Assembly (NCBI GenBank): GCA_963696025.1
Contig: CAVOII010000010.1
Coordinates: forward strand, 496,001-560,000
Source of the DNA: JABCYV01 sp963696025
Lineage (GTDB): Bacteria; Acidobacteriota; Terriglobia; Terriglobales; Acidobacteriaceae
DNA: 64,000 nt
Direction of reading: 5' to 3'
Position 1 is the stretch's first letter, and every line of letters begins with the position of its first letter. A program made the translations under genes and the position numbers. Below, in pieces: positions 9,871-17,698 of this stretch. The notes below the pieces were generated by a model. That model searched no databases. It was given only the letters and a program-made list of their open reading frames with translations, and was not told where the DNA came from.

Positions 9871-9897
9871 TCAGCTGTGGAGGCGCTAAGGGGATTT

Positions 9898-10152
9898 TCA
9901 GCAACCCCAATCTGCTTCGCCGGGTTTGGCAAAGTAGCTGCGGCCTGGTAGTTCCTCGCCGCACCCAGCCGCCAAATCTATGAGGGCGAGCCGCGCCGCC
10001 GCGATCAGCAACTTGCGCTCGTCCTGCGGTGTTTTCTCCCACGAGAGACTGTGCTCGCCACTCCTATGATCATCCAACCCATGAACAAGCGCCTGATGAT
10101 ATAGATGGAAAAGCTTGGCCAGTTCTTCCGCTGATATTTCCTGAATTGACAT
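9898..10152 (-). CDS. Small hypothetical protein, 84 aa
   Basis: Begins MSIQEISAEELAKLFHLYHQ, mostly helical, ends EADWGC. ATG at 10152 is preceded by AGGAG at ideal spacing (GGCTAGGAGTTT), which supports translation. No membrane segment or family recognised. It lies between kdpE and the porin in the same orientation, so it may belong to the potassium regulon. Confidence 0.65.
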   Translation of the reverse strand: MSIQEISAEELAKLFHLYHQALVHGLDDHRSGEHSLSWEKTPQDERKLLIAAARLALIDLAAGCGEELPGRSYFAKPGEADWGC

Positions 10153-10658
10153 AAACTCCTAGCCTTTCTGTGATCCCTTGATTGGTCCAACATCAACACA
10201 GCAGAAGCTGTGTACCGTGGTGCATGCTGACCGTTCACGCTGCTTCCGCCTTCCTATCGATTGGATAGCTAAAGCCGTAAAGATTGAATAAAGGCTTCGT
10301 AGAATGTTCGTTAAGAGGATCAGCGCAGGAAATAGAACAACTTGCCGTTGTTACGAATGGCTACCTTAGGCCAATATTACTTCCCTGATAATTTCACAAA
10401 TACCCACAAATCAAAGAGCGCCACCGCCGCGACCGATAGCATGACCGTCAGAAAGTGTCTATCGAAAGTAGGGTGTCGCTTCATCTTACAAAAAGCTCTT
10501 GCGAATCAATTTGCGCCTCATAGGTGTTCGGACAATAGAGCTTTGCGCATAAGGAAAGCGTAAATGTCTCCATCAAAAGTTTGATTCGCGCCTATAAGGT
10601 TTTCGCGTGCGGACTCGATTTATATCTTGGAGATTCCTACCGAAGCGCTCCATTCATC
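10153..10658. other. 506-bp intergenic region downstream of kdpE
   Basis: No convincing gene. The part near 10270-10316 is AT-rich, with GTAAAGA and GAATAAAGG and TTCGTTAAGAG elements resembling the direct repeat at 9850-9870. It probably holds promoter and control sites for the small gene and/or the porin-kdp group. The longest open frames here have no protein-like composition. Confidence 0.4.
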
Positions 10659-11363
10659 TTACGTCGAAGCTGCCCCTGGCTCGAAGCGGTATCCGACCCA
10701 TGGTTCTGTGATGATGTAGCATGGCGAAGTGGCATTCGGTTCCACCTTCTTACGCAGCTGGCCCACGAACACACGAAGATATTCCACCTGTTCTGTGCTG
10801 TTTCCGCCCCACACCGCGCCCAGCAGCGCGCGATGGGTGATGACTTTTCCCGCGTGCCGCGCGAAGTACACAAGCAGATCGAACTCCTTGGGTGTCAGAT
10901 GTACCTCGCGGCCGTGGACGACGACTTTGCGCGCCTCCATGTCGATGTGGAAATCGCCTGATTCGATCACGGGGAGAGCGCCGCTTTGATTGTCGCGAGC
11001 TCTACGGAGGCTGACACGCACCCGTGCCAGTAATTCTTCAATTCCAAACGGCTTAGTAACGTAGTCATCGGCCCCGGCGTCCAGCGCCTGGACTTTTGTC
11101 CGTTCCTCTCCTCGGACCGATAGAACCAGAATCGGAACCTGCGTGGTCTGTCGCAACCGTCGGCAAAGCTCCAATCCGTCCATGTTCGGCATGGAAAGGT
11201 CGGTAATGACCAGATCCGGAGTCCAGTCCTTCATGATCTCCAGTGCGGTTTCGCCGTCGTTCGCCACGCGAATGTCATATCGCTGGCTGGAAAGAGTAGT
11301 GCGGAGGACGCGAGTGATCTGGGGCTCGTCGTCAACCACTAGAATGCGCTGGTGTTCAGTCAT
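10659..11363 (-). CDS. kdpE: KdpE response regulator
   Basis: OmpR/PhoB-family regulator, 234 residues from ATG 11363. The receiver keeps all key residues: DD at 11-12, phosphoacceptor Asp55 (LVITDLSMPNMDG) and Lys104 (YVTKPFG). The C-terminal winged helix has HLTPKEFDLLVYFARHAGKV and YLRVFVGQLRKKVE, close to KdpE. A TTG at 11375 would overlap the upstream stop and is the alternative start. It directly follows the kdpD sensor gene, giving the classical kdpD-kdpE order, but that kdpD lacks a kinase domain. Confidence 0.93.
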   Translation of the reverse strand: MTEHQRILVVDDEPQITRVLRTTLSSQRYDIRVANDGETALEIMKDWTPDLVITDLSMPNMDGLELCRRLRQTTQVPILVLSVRGEERTKVQALDAGADDYVTKPFGIEELLARVRVSLRRARDNQSGALPVIESGDFHIDMEARKVVVHGREVHLTPKEFDLLVYFARHAGKVITHRALLGAVWGGNSTEQVEYLRVFVGQLRKKVEPNATSPCYIITEPWVGYRFEPGAAST

Positions 11364-11371
11364 GTGAAGAA

Positions 11372-12493
11372 TCAATCCGGTTCTTGAGTGACAATGTGGA
11401 CGTCCACAGCCGGAGCATCACGTAAGAACCGGTGAATTGCGGAGAGGTAAAAATATCTCTTCCATCCGCTGGTTGCGGTGCGCCCAAAGACAACTTGAGT
11501 AATGTGCTTCTCATGGACAAATTCAGCTACCGCCTCGGCCACGCTTTTGCCCTTCAGTCGCACCACTGTGGCGCCTACATTCTCGGCAAATCGGATATTG
11601 GCTTTCAACGTCTTCTGGTTGGCTTCGCTGTCGTCCTGTCCCATATCTACATAACAAACGTAAAGTTCGGCATCAATTGCCTGTGCCATGCGTGCTCCCC
11701 GTGCGATCAGATATTGAGCCGCAGGGTTTGAGCTGATGCCAACGGCAATGCGCTCTCGGACCGCAACTGTCCGGCCTGTCTCCTCCTTTTCCAGGTAGGA
11801 TTCCAGATTCCGGTCCACGGCGTGGGCGACCTGACGCAGCGCCAGTTCCCGCAACGCAATGAGGTTACCCTGGCGAAAGAAGTTGTCCAGGGCGCGGCCC
11901 ACTCGTTCCACGGGATAAATATCTCCGCGACGCATGCGGTTCTGCAGCGCCTCTGGAGTCAAGTCTGACATCACCACTTCATCGACCCGCTTCAGCACCC
12001 AATCGGGCACCGTTTCCCGCACCCGGATTCCAGTGATGTTCTGCACCGTGGGAGTGACACTCTCCAAATGCTGAATGTTCATGGTGGAAAGCACATCCAT
12101 GCCGGCATCGAGAAGCTCATAAATGTCCTCATATCGCTTTCGGTGTTTGCTGCCCTCCACGTTGGTGTGGGCCAGTTCGTCCACCAGGACGACCTGCGGT
12201 TTGCGCGCCAGGATTGCGTCAACATCCATCTCTTCAAAAATCGCACCCTTGTAGTCCAACTTCTTTCTGGGGATGGTCTCCAGCTGCGCGGCCAGGTCAG
12301 CAGTCACCTTGCGTCCGTGAGTTTCAATCACGCCGATGACGACATCCTCACCGCGGCTGTGGCGGCGGATGGCCTCGCTCAGCATGCTGTAGGTCTTACC
12401 CACACCCGGCGCGTATCCCAGAAAAAGTTTTAGGACGCCGCCCTTCTTTGCCGGGGCAGCAGATTCGAGCCATTGCTCGGGAGTTTTAGCCAT
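11372..12493 (-). CDS. kdpD: KdpD N-terminal sensor protein (KdpD + Usp domains, no kinase)
   Basis: A 373-residue protein covering only the cytoplasmic N-terminal part of KdpD: the KdpD domain with P-loop GYAPGVGKT (residues 26-34), VIGVIETHGRK, VLVDELAHTN and MNIQHLESV, then a UspA-like domain (AVGISSNPAAQYLIARGARM ... VVFGRT). It ends before the membrane segments. In E. coli these parts are fused to the transmembrane and kinase domains. Here those lie in the divergent gene at 12549. It may sense K+, c-di-AMP or other signals and act in trans; that is inference. Confidence 0.92.
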   Translation of the reverse strand: MAKTPEQWLESAAPAKKGGVLKLFLGYAPGVGKTYSMLSEAIRRHSRGEDVVIGVIETHGRKVTADLAAQLETIPRKKLDYKGAIFEEMDVDAILARKPQVVLVDELAHTNVEGSKHRKRYEDIYELLDAGMDVLSTMNIQHLESVTPTVQNITGIRVRETVPDWVLKRVDEVVMSDLTPEALQNRMRRGDIYPVERVGRALDNFFRQGNLIALRELALRQVAHAVDRNLESYLEKEETGRTVAVRERIAVGISSNPAAQYLIARGARMAQAIDAELYVCYVDMGQDDSEANQKTLKANIRFAENVGATVVRLKGKSVAEAVAEFVHEKHITQVVFGRTATSGWKRYFYLSAIHRFLRDAPAVDVHIVTQEPD

Positions 12494-12548
12494 CGCGCAT
12501 ATTGTCGTTGAGCAACGCGGAATTGTCGATGTCAGCTACAATCGGCTC

Positions 12549-13988
12549 GTGCCAGAGAAGGTGATTAAGTCGGTTCTGCGCTACGCGGCATCGGTGGCCC
12601 TGGTCTTCGTAATTGCTTTTGTGTATCACGCCGTAGTCAAGGTAAATCCCACCACGGTCGCTTTGACCTTTCTTCTGGGCGTGCTGATGGTTTCCGCGAC
12701 CTGGGGATTGCGGCCCGCTGTATTTACCGCCGTCGTTGCTGCCGCGGCATTCAATTACTACTTTCTTCCCCCGTTTGGAACATTCGCCATCGCGGACCCC
12801 CAGAATTGGGTAGCATTATTTGCCTTCCTGGTGACCGCGGTAATCGCCAGCCACTTGTCGGATCGCGCCCGCCGCGAAGCTCGCAACGCCAACGAGCGCC
12901 GCCGCGAGGTTGAACGCCTTTATGGATTCAGTCAGCACTTGCTCTCCAGCGATAACGTGGCCGAACTCCTGAACGCGATCCCGGGCTATATTCTGGATTC
13001 TTTCGGAGGGAAGGCAGCTGCCGTCTCGCTCCCCAATCGCCCTGATGTCTATCGCTCTGGCCCCGGAACCGATGGCCTCGAACTCCACGATCTGCAAATG
13101 GTGTGCGTACGAGGTGAACCCAGGGTTGACGTGCAGAACCATGTGGCTTTCATGCCTCTACGGATGGGTGCGCGCGTCGTGGGAAGCATGGGCATCTCCG
13201 GCGTGATTCTCTCTCGCGAGACGCTCGAAGCTCTGGGTAGCCTGATCGCAATCGCTATCGAAAGAGCGGGAGCGATTGAGAAACTGGGACGCGCAGAGGC
13301 TGCGCGCGAAAGTGAGCAACTCAGATCCATCTTGCTGGACTCGGTGACGCACGAGTTTCGCACTCCTCTAACCGCCATCAAAGCATCGGTGACTTCGCTG
13401 CTCGCCAGCCCCAACCTCGACTCGGCGCCACGCCAGGAACTATTGACGGTCATCAACGAAGAGAGTGACCGGCTCAATCGTCTGGTGGGCGAAGCTGCCG
13501 AGATGGCCCAACTCGACGCGAACCAGGTTGAGCTGGAGCGCGAACCGCACCAGATTGGAAAAGTCATCGACCAGGCGCTGCATGAGTCCAAGCAGATCTT
13601 GAGCAGCCATCGGCTAGAGGTGCATGTTCCCCCCGATTTGTCACCGGTACGCATCGACTCGGGACGAATCAAAGAGGTCCTGATGCAATTGCTGGAAAAT
13701 GCCGCTAAATATTCGCCTCCCGGATCTCCTATTCATGTAACCGCAGAAATAAAGAACGGGCTGCTCACCGTGAGCGTGGCGGATCGCGGTCCTGGCATTG
13801 ACGATTTTGAGCAGTCACTTATCTTTGAGAAGTTCTATCGTGGACGGAATCAGCGGCTGCGGGTGCAGGGGACCGGGATGGGTTTGGCCATTGCCAAAGC
13901 AATTGTTGAGGCGCACGGCGGTCGAATTGGTGTCACCAGCCAACTGGGGCATGGCTCAGTGTTTTATTTCAGTGTGCCATCCGGGTAG
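12549..13988 (+). CDS. Sensor histidine kinase, KdpD C-terminal half (DUF4118-GAF-HisKA-HATPase)
   Basis: A 479-residue membrane kinase. Four transmembrane helices of the DUF4118 type (ALVFVIAFVYHAVVKV ... FNYYFLPPFGTFAIADPQNW) are followed by a GAF-like region, a dimerisation domain with H-box HEFRTPLTAI (His about residue 268), N-box LLENAAKYSPPG, and G-boxes VADRGPGIDD and GTGMGLAIAKAIVEAHGG. These are exactly the domains missing from the minus-strand kdpD. GTG start at 12549. It is transcribed divergently from kdpDE with only 55 bp between starts, so one control region may serve both. Confidence 0.9.
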   Translation: MPEKVIKSVLRYAASVALVFVIAFVYHAVVKVNPTTVALTFLLGVLMVSATWGLRPAVFTAVVAAAAFNYYFLPPFGTFAIADPQNWVALFAFLVTAVIASHLSDRARREARNANERRREVERLYGFSQHLLSSDNVAELLNAIPGYILDSFGGKAAAVSLPNRPDVYRSGPGTDGLELHDLQMVCVRGEPRVDVQNHVAFMPLRMGARVVGSMGISGVILSRETLEALGSLIAIAIERAGAIEKLGRAEAARESEQLRSILLDSVTHEFRTPLTAIKASVTSLLASPNLDSAPRQELLTVINEESDRLNRLVGEAAEMAQLDANQVELEREPHQIGKVIDQALHESKQILSSHRLEVHVPPDLSPVRIDSGRIKEVLMQLLENAAKYSPPGSPIHVTAEIKNGLLTVSVADRGPGIDDFEQSLIFEKFYRGRNQRLRVQGTGMGLAIAKAIVEAHGGRIGVTSQLGHGSVFYFSVPSG

Positions 13989-14100
13989 TTGCTAGCCGTG
14001 CTGTGCCCGAGCCGGCCGCGGTCTTACCTTGGTAATTTGAAAGTAGTGATCGATCATTTCTATCATTACCTGGAAGACACTCGATTCGGTGCGGTTTGTG

Positions 14101-14628
14101 ATGTCTCATCCTCTAAATAGCCGTCGCTGGCCACGATACGATGCTGACTTACCAGTCTGCATCACGCCCTCACGCCGGAGTTCCAAGGCCATTGTGCAAG
14201 GGCGCGTTACTACAATTAGCGAGGGTGGAATGGCCCTGCAAGCGAATATTTATTTCGAACCCGGTGATTTGATGGAAATCGAGTTTCAGATGCCGCAATA
14301 CGTGCGCCTTGTGAGCCTGGTCCGAAGTCGTGCGGGATACTGCTTCGGCTTGGAATTCCTCAACGCGCTGTTGCCGGAGTATGGCGAAATGGTCGAACCG
14401 TGGCCCGTCGGAAGAGAACCAGTAACGGAACCCCGCAAAACCAAAACGTCCGAAATCGCCAACCTGCCCTCTCCGAGACGCGTATTCACCGTCCTTCAGC
14501 AAACCGATCTGCAGATCAAGCAGGTCTTGAAGGAGATTCAGGCGCTCCGCACTGTGGCTACCTTATTGGCTGATAGCGAAACGCAAGAACCAGGCAACCA
14601 ATCTCTAAACACAAAATATTTTCTCTAG
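14101..14628 (+). CDS. PilZ-domain protein
   Basis: About 175 residues. The N-terminal PilZ domain has an Arg-rich start (NSRRWPRYDADLPV), the central TISEGGMALQ corresponding to the D/N-x-S-x-x-G motif, and EPGDLMEIEFQMP. These are the elements PilZ domains use to bind cyclic di-GMP, though the first motif residue here is Ile-Ser rather than Asp-x-Ser. The C-terminal ~70 residues are helical (QTDLQIKQVLKEIQAL). ATG 14101 is preferred over an upstream GTG at 14089. Its output is unknown. Confidence 0.75.
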   Translation: MSHPLNSRRWPRYDADLPVCITPSRRSSKAIVQGRVTTISEGGMALQANIYFEPGDLMEIEFQMPQYVRLVSLVRSRAGYCFGLEFLNALLPEYGEMVEPWPVGREPVTEPRKTKTSEIANLPSPRRVFTVLQQTDLQIKQVLKEIQALRTVATLLADSETQEPGNQSLNTKYFL

Positions 14629-14683
14629 ACTTGGTGGAATCATTAGAAAAGCTGATGCGAACTCAGAGCTTTTATCTGCAATG

Positions 14684-15469
14684 TTATGCCTTGGGCTCGA
14701 ATCTGTCCGCTGGCTGCAAAACTGACGAAGGACGGAGATATTGCTCTCGCGAGTTCCAGAGCCTGGGACCTCCAGCATCCAGACGGTAGCCGACTCCGCG
14801 AATGGTTTTCAGATAGGTCGGTCGCGCGCAATCCGGTTCGATCTTCCGCCGAACACGGCGTACACACGCGTCCACCGTACGGGGAGTAACGAACTGCATG
14901 TCACCCCACACGGCATCGAGAAGCTCGTCGCGTTTGAACACTCGCGCCTGATTCCGGGCAAGGTAATCCATTAGGCGGAATTCCAACGTGGTAGTCGTTA
15001 CTTCATTCCCGCGGACAGAAATCTTCATTGCCGAGCTATCAATCTTAATGTCCCCGATTGTTGTGACCGGTCCGACAAACTCAGTGAGCTGTGGTCGTTC
15101 AAAGCGGCGCAACACGGCTTGCACACGCGCCACCAACTCGCGAGAACTGAACGGCATCGCTATGTAGTCGTTCGCACCCGACTCAAGTCCGAGAACGCAA
15201 TCTTCTTCCGATGTGCCTGTGGCCAGCAAAACCACGGCTGTTTTTGCCAAGGAACGAGTCTGGCGAATGCGACGGCACAAATCCAGTCCGGCGCCATTCT
15301 CGATTACTAAACTGATCAATATTAGCGACGGACGTAGCGCCTCCGCCTGTCTCACTGCGTCACTGGAGTTCAAGCACCGGCGCACCTTGTAACCCGACCT
15401 CTCCAAGCACTGCTCAAGCAAACCGCAGTCTTCGCCTGGGCTGCTCACCACTAATATGAGTTGCCTCAT
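14684..15469 (-). CDS. OmpR/PhoB-type regulator with degenerate receiver domain
   Basis: A 261-residue protein with receiver plus winged-helix DNA-binding domain (VTTTTLEFRLMDYLARNQ, RTVDACVRRVRRKIEPD, TIRGVGYRL). Aligned by eye with KdpE in the same window, the receiver has lost every catalytic position: the acidic pair is Ser9-Ser10 (ILVVSSPGED), the phosphoacceptor Asp is Ser53 (LILISLVIEN), and the conserved Lys is Met105 (DYIAMPF). The DNA-binding domain looks intact. It is therefore probably an atypical, phosphorylation-independent regulator. No partner kinase is adjacent. It converges on the PilZ gene. Confidence 0.88.
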   Translation of the reverse strand: MRQLILVVSSPGEDCGLLEQCLERSGYKVRRCLNSSDAVRQAEALRPSLILISLVIENGAGLDLCRRIRQTRSLAKTAVVLLATGTSEEDCVLGLESGANDYIAMPFSSRELVARVQAVLRRFERPQLTEFVGPVTTIGDIKIDSSAMKISVRGNEVTTTTLEFRLMDYLARNQARVFKRDELLDAVWGDMQFVTPRTVDACVRRVRRKIEPDCARPTYLKTIRGVGYRLDAGGPRLWNSREQYLRPSSVLQPADRFEPKA

Positions 15470-15918
15470 GGAACCTGCCCCACCTTTCGCCAGTCATGGC
15501 TTCAATGTCAGCTACTAGATCTAGATAATGATTGGAACTCGAACTTGCTTTGTATGGCGGCTGCTGTCTGTGGTGTAACCGCATGTTCTGCTGACAATGC
15601 GACGATGTCAAGCGAAAGAATTCCACAGCCTGAAGAAAAACTCTTTAGTTGTGACTCGATTGTTAAAGGCGCGTGACAACAATTCGGCTGTCGCACACAT
15701 TTCATTCTGCGGTCATCAAGGCGTAACACACCACGGGGTAAACTCCGCCATCAAGTTTTATGTATTCGGGCTGAAGCTGTCTTGGTTAGGAGCAAAAGTC
15801 GCACCCGGGTGATGAAGCGAGCGCTTATTCGACTCCAACTCGGAAGAAGATTCGTATGGGTTTGTGGGACTTTAGAAAAAATGATTTGAGTTTTGAACTA
15901 TTTGAAGGAGGAGAGGGG
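15470..15918. other. 449-bp divergent intergenic region
   Basis: Separates the atypical regulator (minus) from the PEP-CTERM-type gene (plus). No convincing gene on either strand. It ends with a strong AAGGAGGAGAGGGG ribosome-binding site for the gene at 15919. AT-rich stretches suit promoters, but I cannot name a specific site. Confidence 0.4.
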
Positions 15919-16539
15919 ATGAAACTGCTTAAGATTTTCGCGTTGGCTGCTTTAATGTCTTGTTGGCCTCTGTCGGCGTTCGCCGATAGCGTGTTCACGA
16001 ATGCTGGCGGACTTGTTTCCGCGAGCGGCGGCGGTCTCAAACTGACGGGCTCAGCGCTGACCTCGGTTTCTGGACTGACCGGTTTCAATGACTCCTCTCC
16101 CGCTGGGTTCGTGGTCCTCACTACCGGAACGCTAGCAACCGGTTCGATGTCGTCAAATGCCACTTTTGGCGCTGGTACTTTCAAGATCACCGACACGCAC
16201 ACTGGTTTGGTCTTCACCGGAGCCTTCAGTAACGCTACCTGGTCAGCCGCTACAGGTTTGCCACCAGGAGAATTTGGCTCGACCTTGAGCGGCACCGTCA
16301 GCGGTACCTTGAGTGGCTCAACTGTCGTTGGAGGGACGCTTCAGGTAACGACCATTGCGACCAAAATCAACCCGTTTGGCACAGGCGGCAGGATGAAAAT
16401 CAACCTTTCCAGTGGAACTACTACCATCCCCGGCCAGGCGATCACGCCCGAGCTGGGAACGTTGAGTCTTCTGGGGACGGGGATGGTCGGCATTGCGGTA
16501 ATTGCCAGACGCAAAAGGGCGGCTCGCAGGAAATCCTAA
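15919..16539 (+). CDS. PEP-CTERM-type exported protein
   Basis: About 206 residues. ATG 15919 is chosen because GGAGGAGAGGGG directly precedes it and a signal peptide follows (LLKIFALAALMSCWPLSAFA). The body is Ser/Thr/Gly-rich beta sequence (SGTVSGTLSGSTVVGGT). The C-terminus reads TPELGTLSLLGTGMVGIAVI then RRKRAARRKS: a Pro-Glu motif, a hydrophobic helix and a basic tail, as in PEP-CTERM exosortase substrates, although PELG rather than PEPS. Such proteins are usually exported and processed by exosortase, which is not in this window. Confidence 0.7.
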   Translation: MKLLKIFALAALMSCWPLSAFADSVFTNAGGLVSASGGGLKLTGSALTSVSGLTGFNDSSPAGFVVLTTGTLATGSMSSNATFGAGTFKITDTHTGLVFTGAFSNATWSAATGLPPGEFGSTLSGTVSGTLSGSTVVGGTLQVTTIATKINPFGTGGRMKINLSSGTTTIPGQAITPELGTLSLLGTGMVGIAVIARRKRAARRKS

Positions 16540-16571
16540 GACAGCGTTGCGACTCAAAAGGCGAAGATATC

Positions 16572-16601
16572 GGCCCCGCTCATATTTGGGCGGGGCTTTT
16601 T
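16572..16601 (+). terminator. Rho-independent terminator
   Basis: GCCCCGC and GCGGGGC arms enclose a 10-base AT-rich loop and are followed directly by TTTTT. It lies 33 bp after the PEP-CTERM-type gene. Confidence 0.85.
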
Positions 16602-16829
16602 CTGCTGCCAACCGGCCGCTTTCTTCCACCTAAGCCGTGGCCAGCGCCGACTTCGCTTTTAACTGAAAATTCACAAAAGTGCAGCGTCATAAGCGGACAC
16701 GCAAGGTAAGATTTCTGACTCAATCAGGTAAAGGTCTGGAGGACACCGCGCGATTTGCGCCGTCCCGGCCGGAACGAATTATCAGATTTTACTTTTCATG
16801 CTGTTTGCCGGGAGAAGGAGCAAGGAATT

Positions 16830-17627
16830 ATGAGAATCATAGTTATCGCGACGGTCCTGGCCTGCCTGGCCGTATTAGCTGCTTGTGGGGGCGGAAGCAC
16901 CAGTACAATAAACGCCAACGGCCAAGTTTCCGGAAACTGGCAAATTACGCTGACGACGTCTCCTTGCCCAACTAAATCAGGAATTCCCTGTATCACCAAA
17001 TCGCTATCCGGTTTCTTCCTCCAACTGAACGACTCCGTTACTGGTGGACTGATGCTGTCCGGTACCTGTGGCGGCGTGGGCTCAGCCACGGGGAGCATGA
17101 GCGCGCAAAACATCTCGCTGGCGACCGGCGTGACCGGCCAGGCGCTGAACCTTAGCGGAACAGTTGCATCCGATGCCTCGTCCATGGGGGGCAATTACGT
17201 TATCCTGGCGTCCGGCTGCGGATTCTCTGAGAATGGGACTTGGTCGGCCGCTCGGATCCAGCCGCTCTCTGGCAGTTTTCACGGAACTTTGACTTCCACC
17301 AGATCCGGCACAATCTCCAATGTATCCGGAATGGTTGCTCAGGGTCCCAATGGCGGGCTGAGCGATGCGACCCTTTCGGGAACTATCACCTCCACCAACT
17401 CCCCTTGTTTCACTAACGCGTCTCTCAATGGCGCGATCAGCGGTACGGCAGTGGTATTGGGCATCGTCGGCAGTAACGGTACATCACTAGGTCAGCTCAG
17501 CCTCACTAGCAGCAACGCCGCGACTTCACTCACTGGAACCTATAGGTTTGCGACCCAGCCCCAGCTACCGCGAGGAGCGCCTTGCAAGCCGGGCGACCTC
17601 GGTACGGTAAGCATAACTCTGCCATAA
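16830..17627 (+). CDS. Secreted lipoprotein, beta-rich, paralogous to the one at 28.2-29.1 kb
   Basis: A 265-residue lipoprotein. ATG 16830 follows GGAGAAGGAG and opens a signal peptide with lipobox LAAC before GGGS. The mature part consists of repeated short beta segments: SGNWQITL, LSGTCGGVG, NGTWSAARIQPLSGSFHGTL, ATLSGTITSTNSPCFTN. The same order of motifs occurs in the lipoprotein at 28198-29124 (SGNWQLTL, TGTWSASLIPPLTGNFTGTL, ATLTGTITAVGYPCF), so the two are paralogues. Function unknown. Confidence 0.75.
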   Translation: MRIIVIATVLACLAVLAACGGGSTSTINANGQVSGNWQITLTTSPCPTKSGIPCITKSLSGFFLQLNDSVTGGLMLSGTCGGVGSATGSMSAQNISLATGVTGQALNLSGTVASDASSMGGNYVILASGCGFSENGTWSAARIQPLSGSFHGTLTSTRSGTISNVSGMVAQGPNGGLSDATLSGTITSTNSPCFTNASLNGAISGTAVVLGIVGSNGTSLGQLSLTSSNAATSLTGTYRFATQPQLPRGAPCKPGDLGTVSITLP

Positions 17628-17698
17628 TTTCCGCAACACGACCCGGAATTGGCTAGCTCGTCCAGAGAATGCGATAGATCGGCAGACGGCAAAAGATC

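Noticed and set aside
10342..10563. 73-codon plus-strand ORF in the kdp intergenic region
   Set aside because: Composition is not protein-like and there is no ribosome-binding site.
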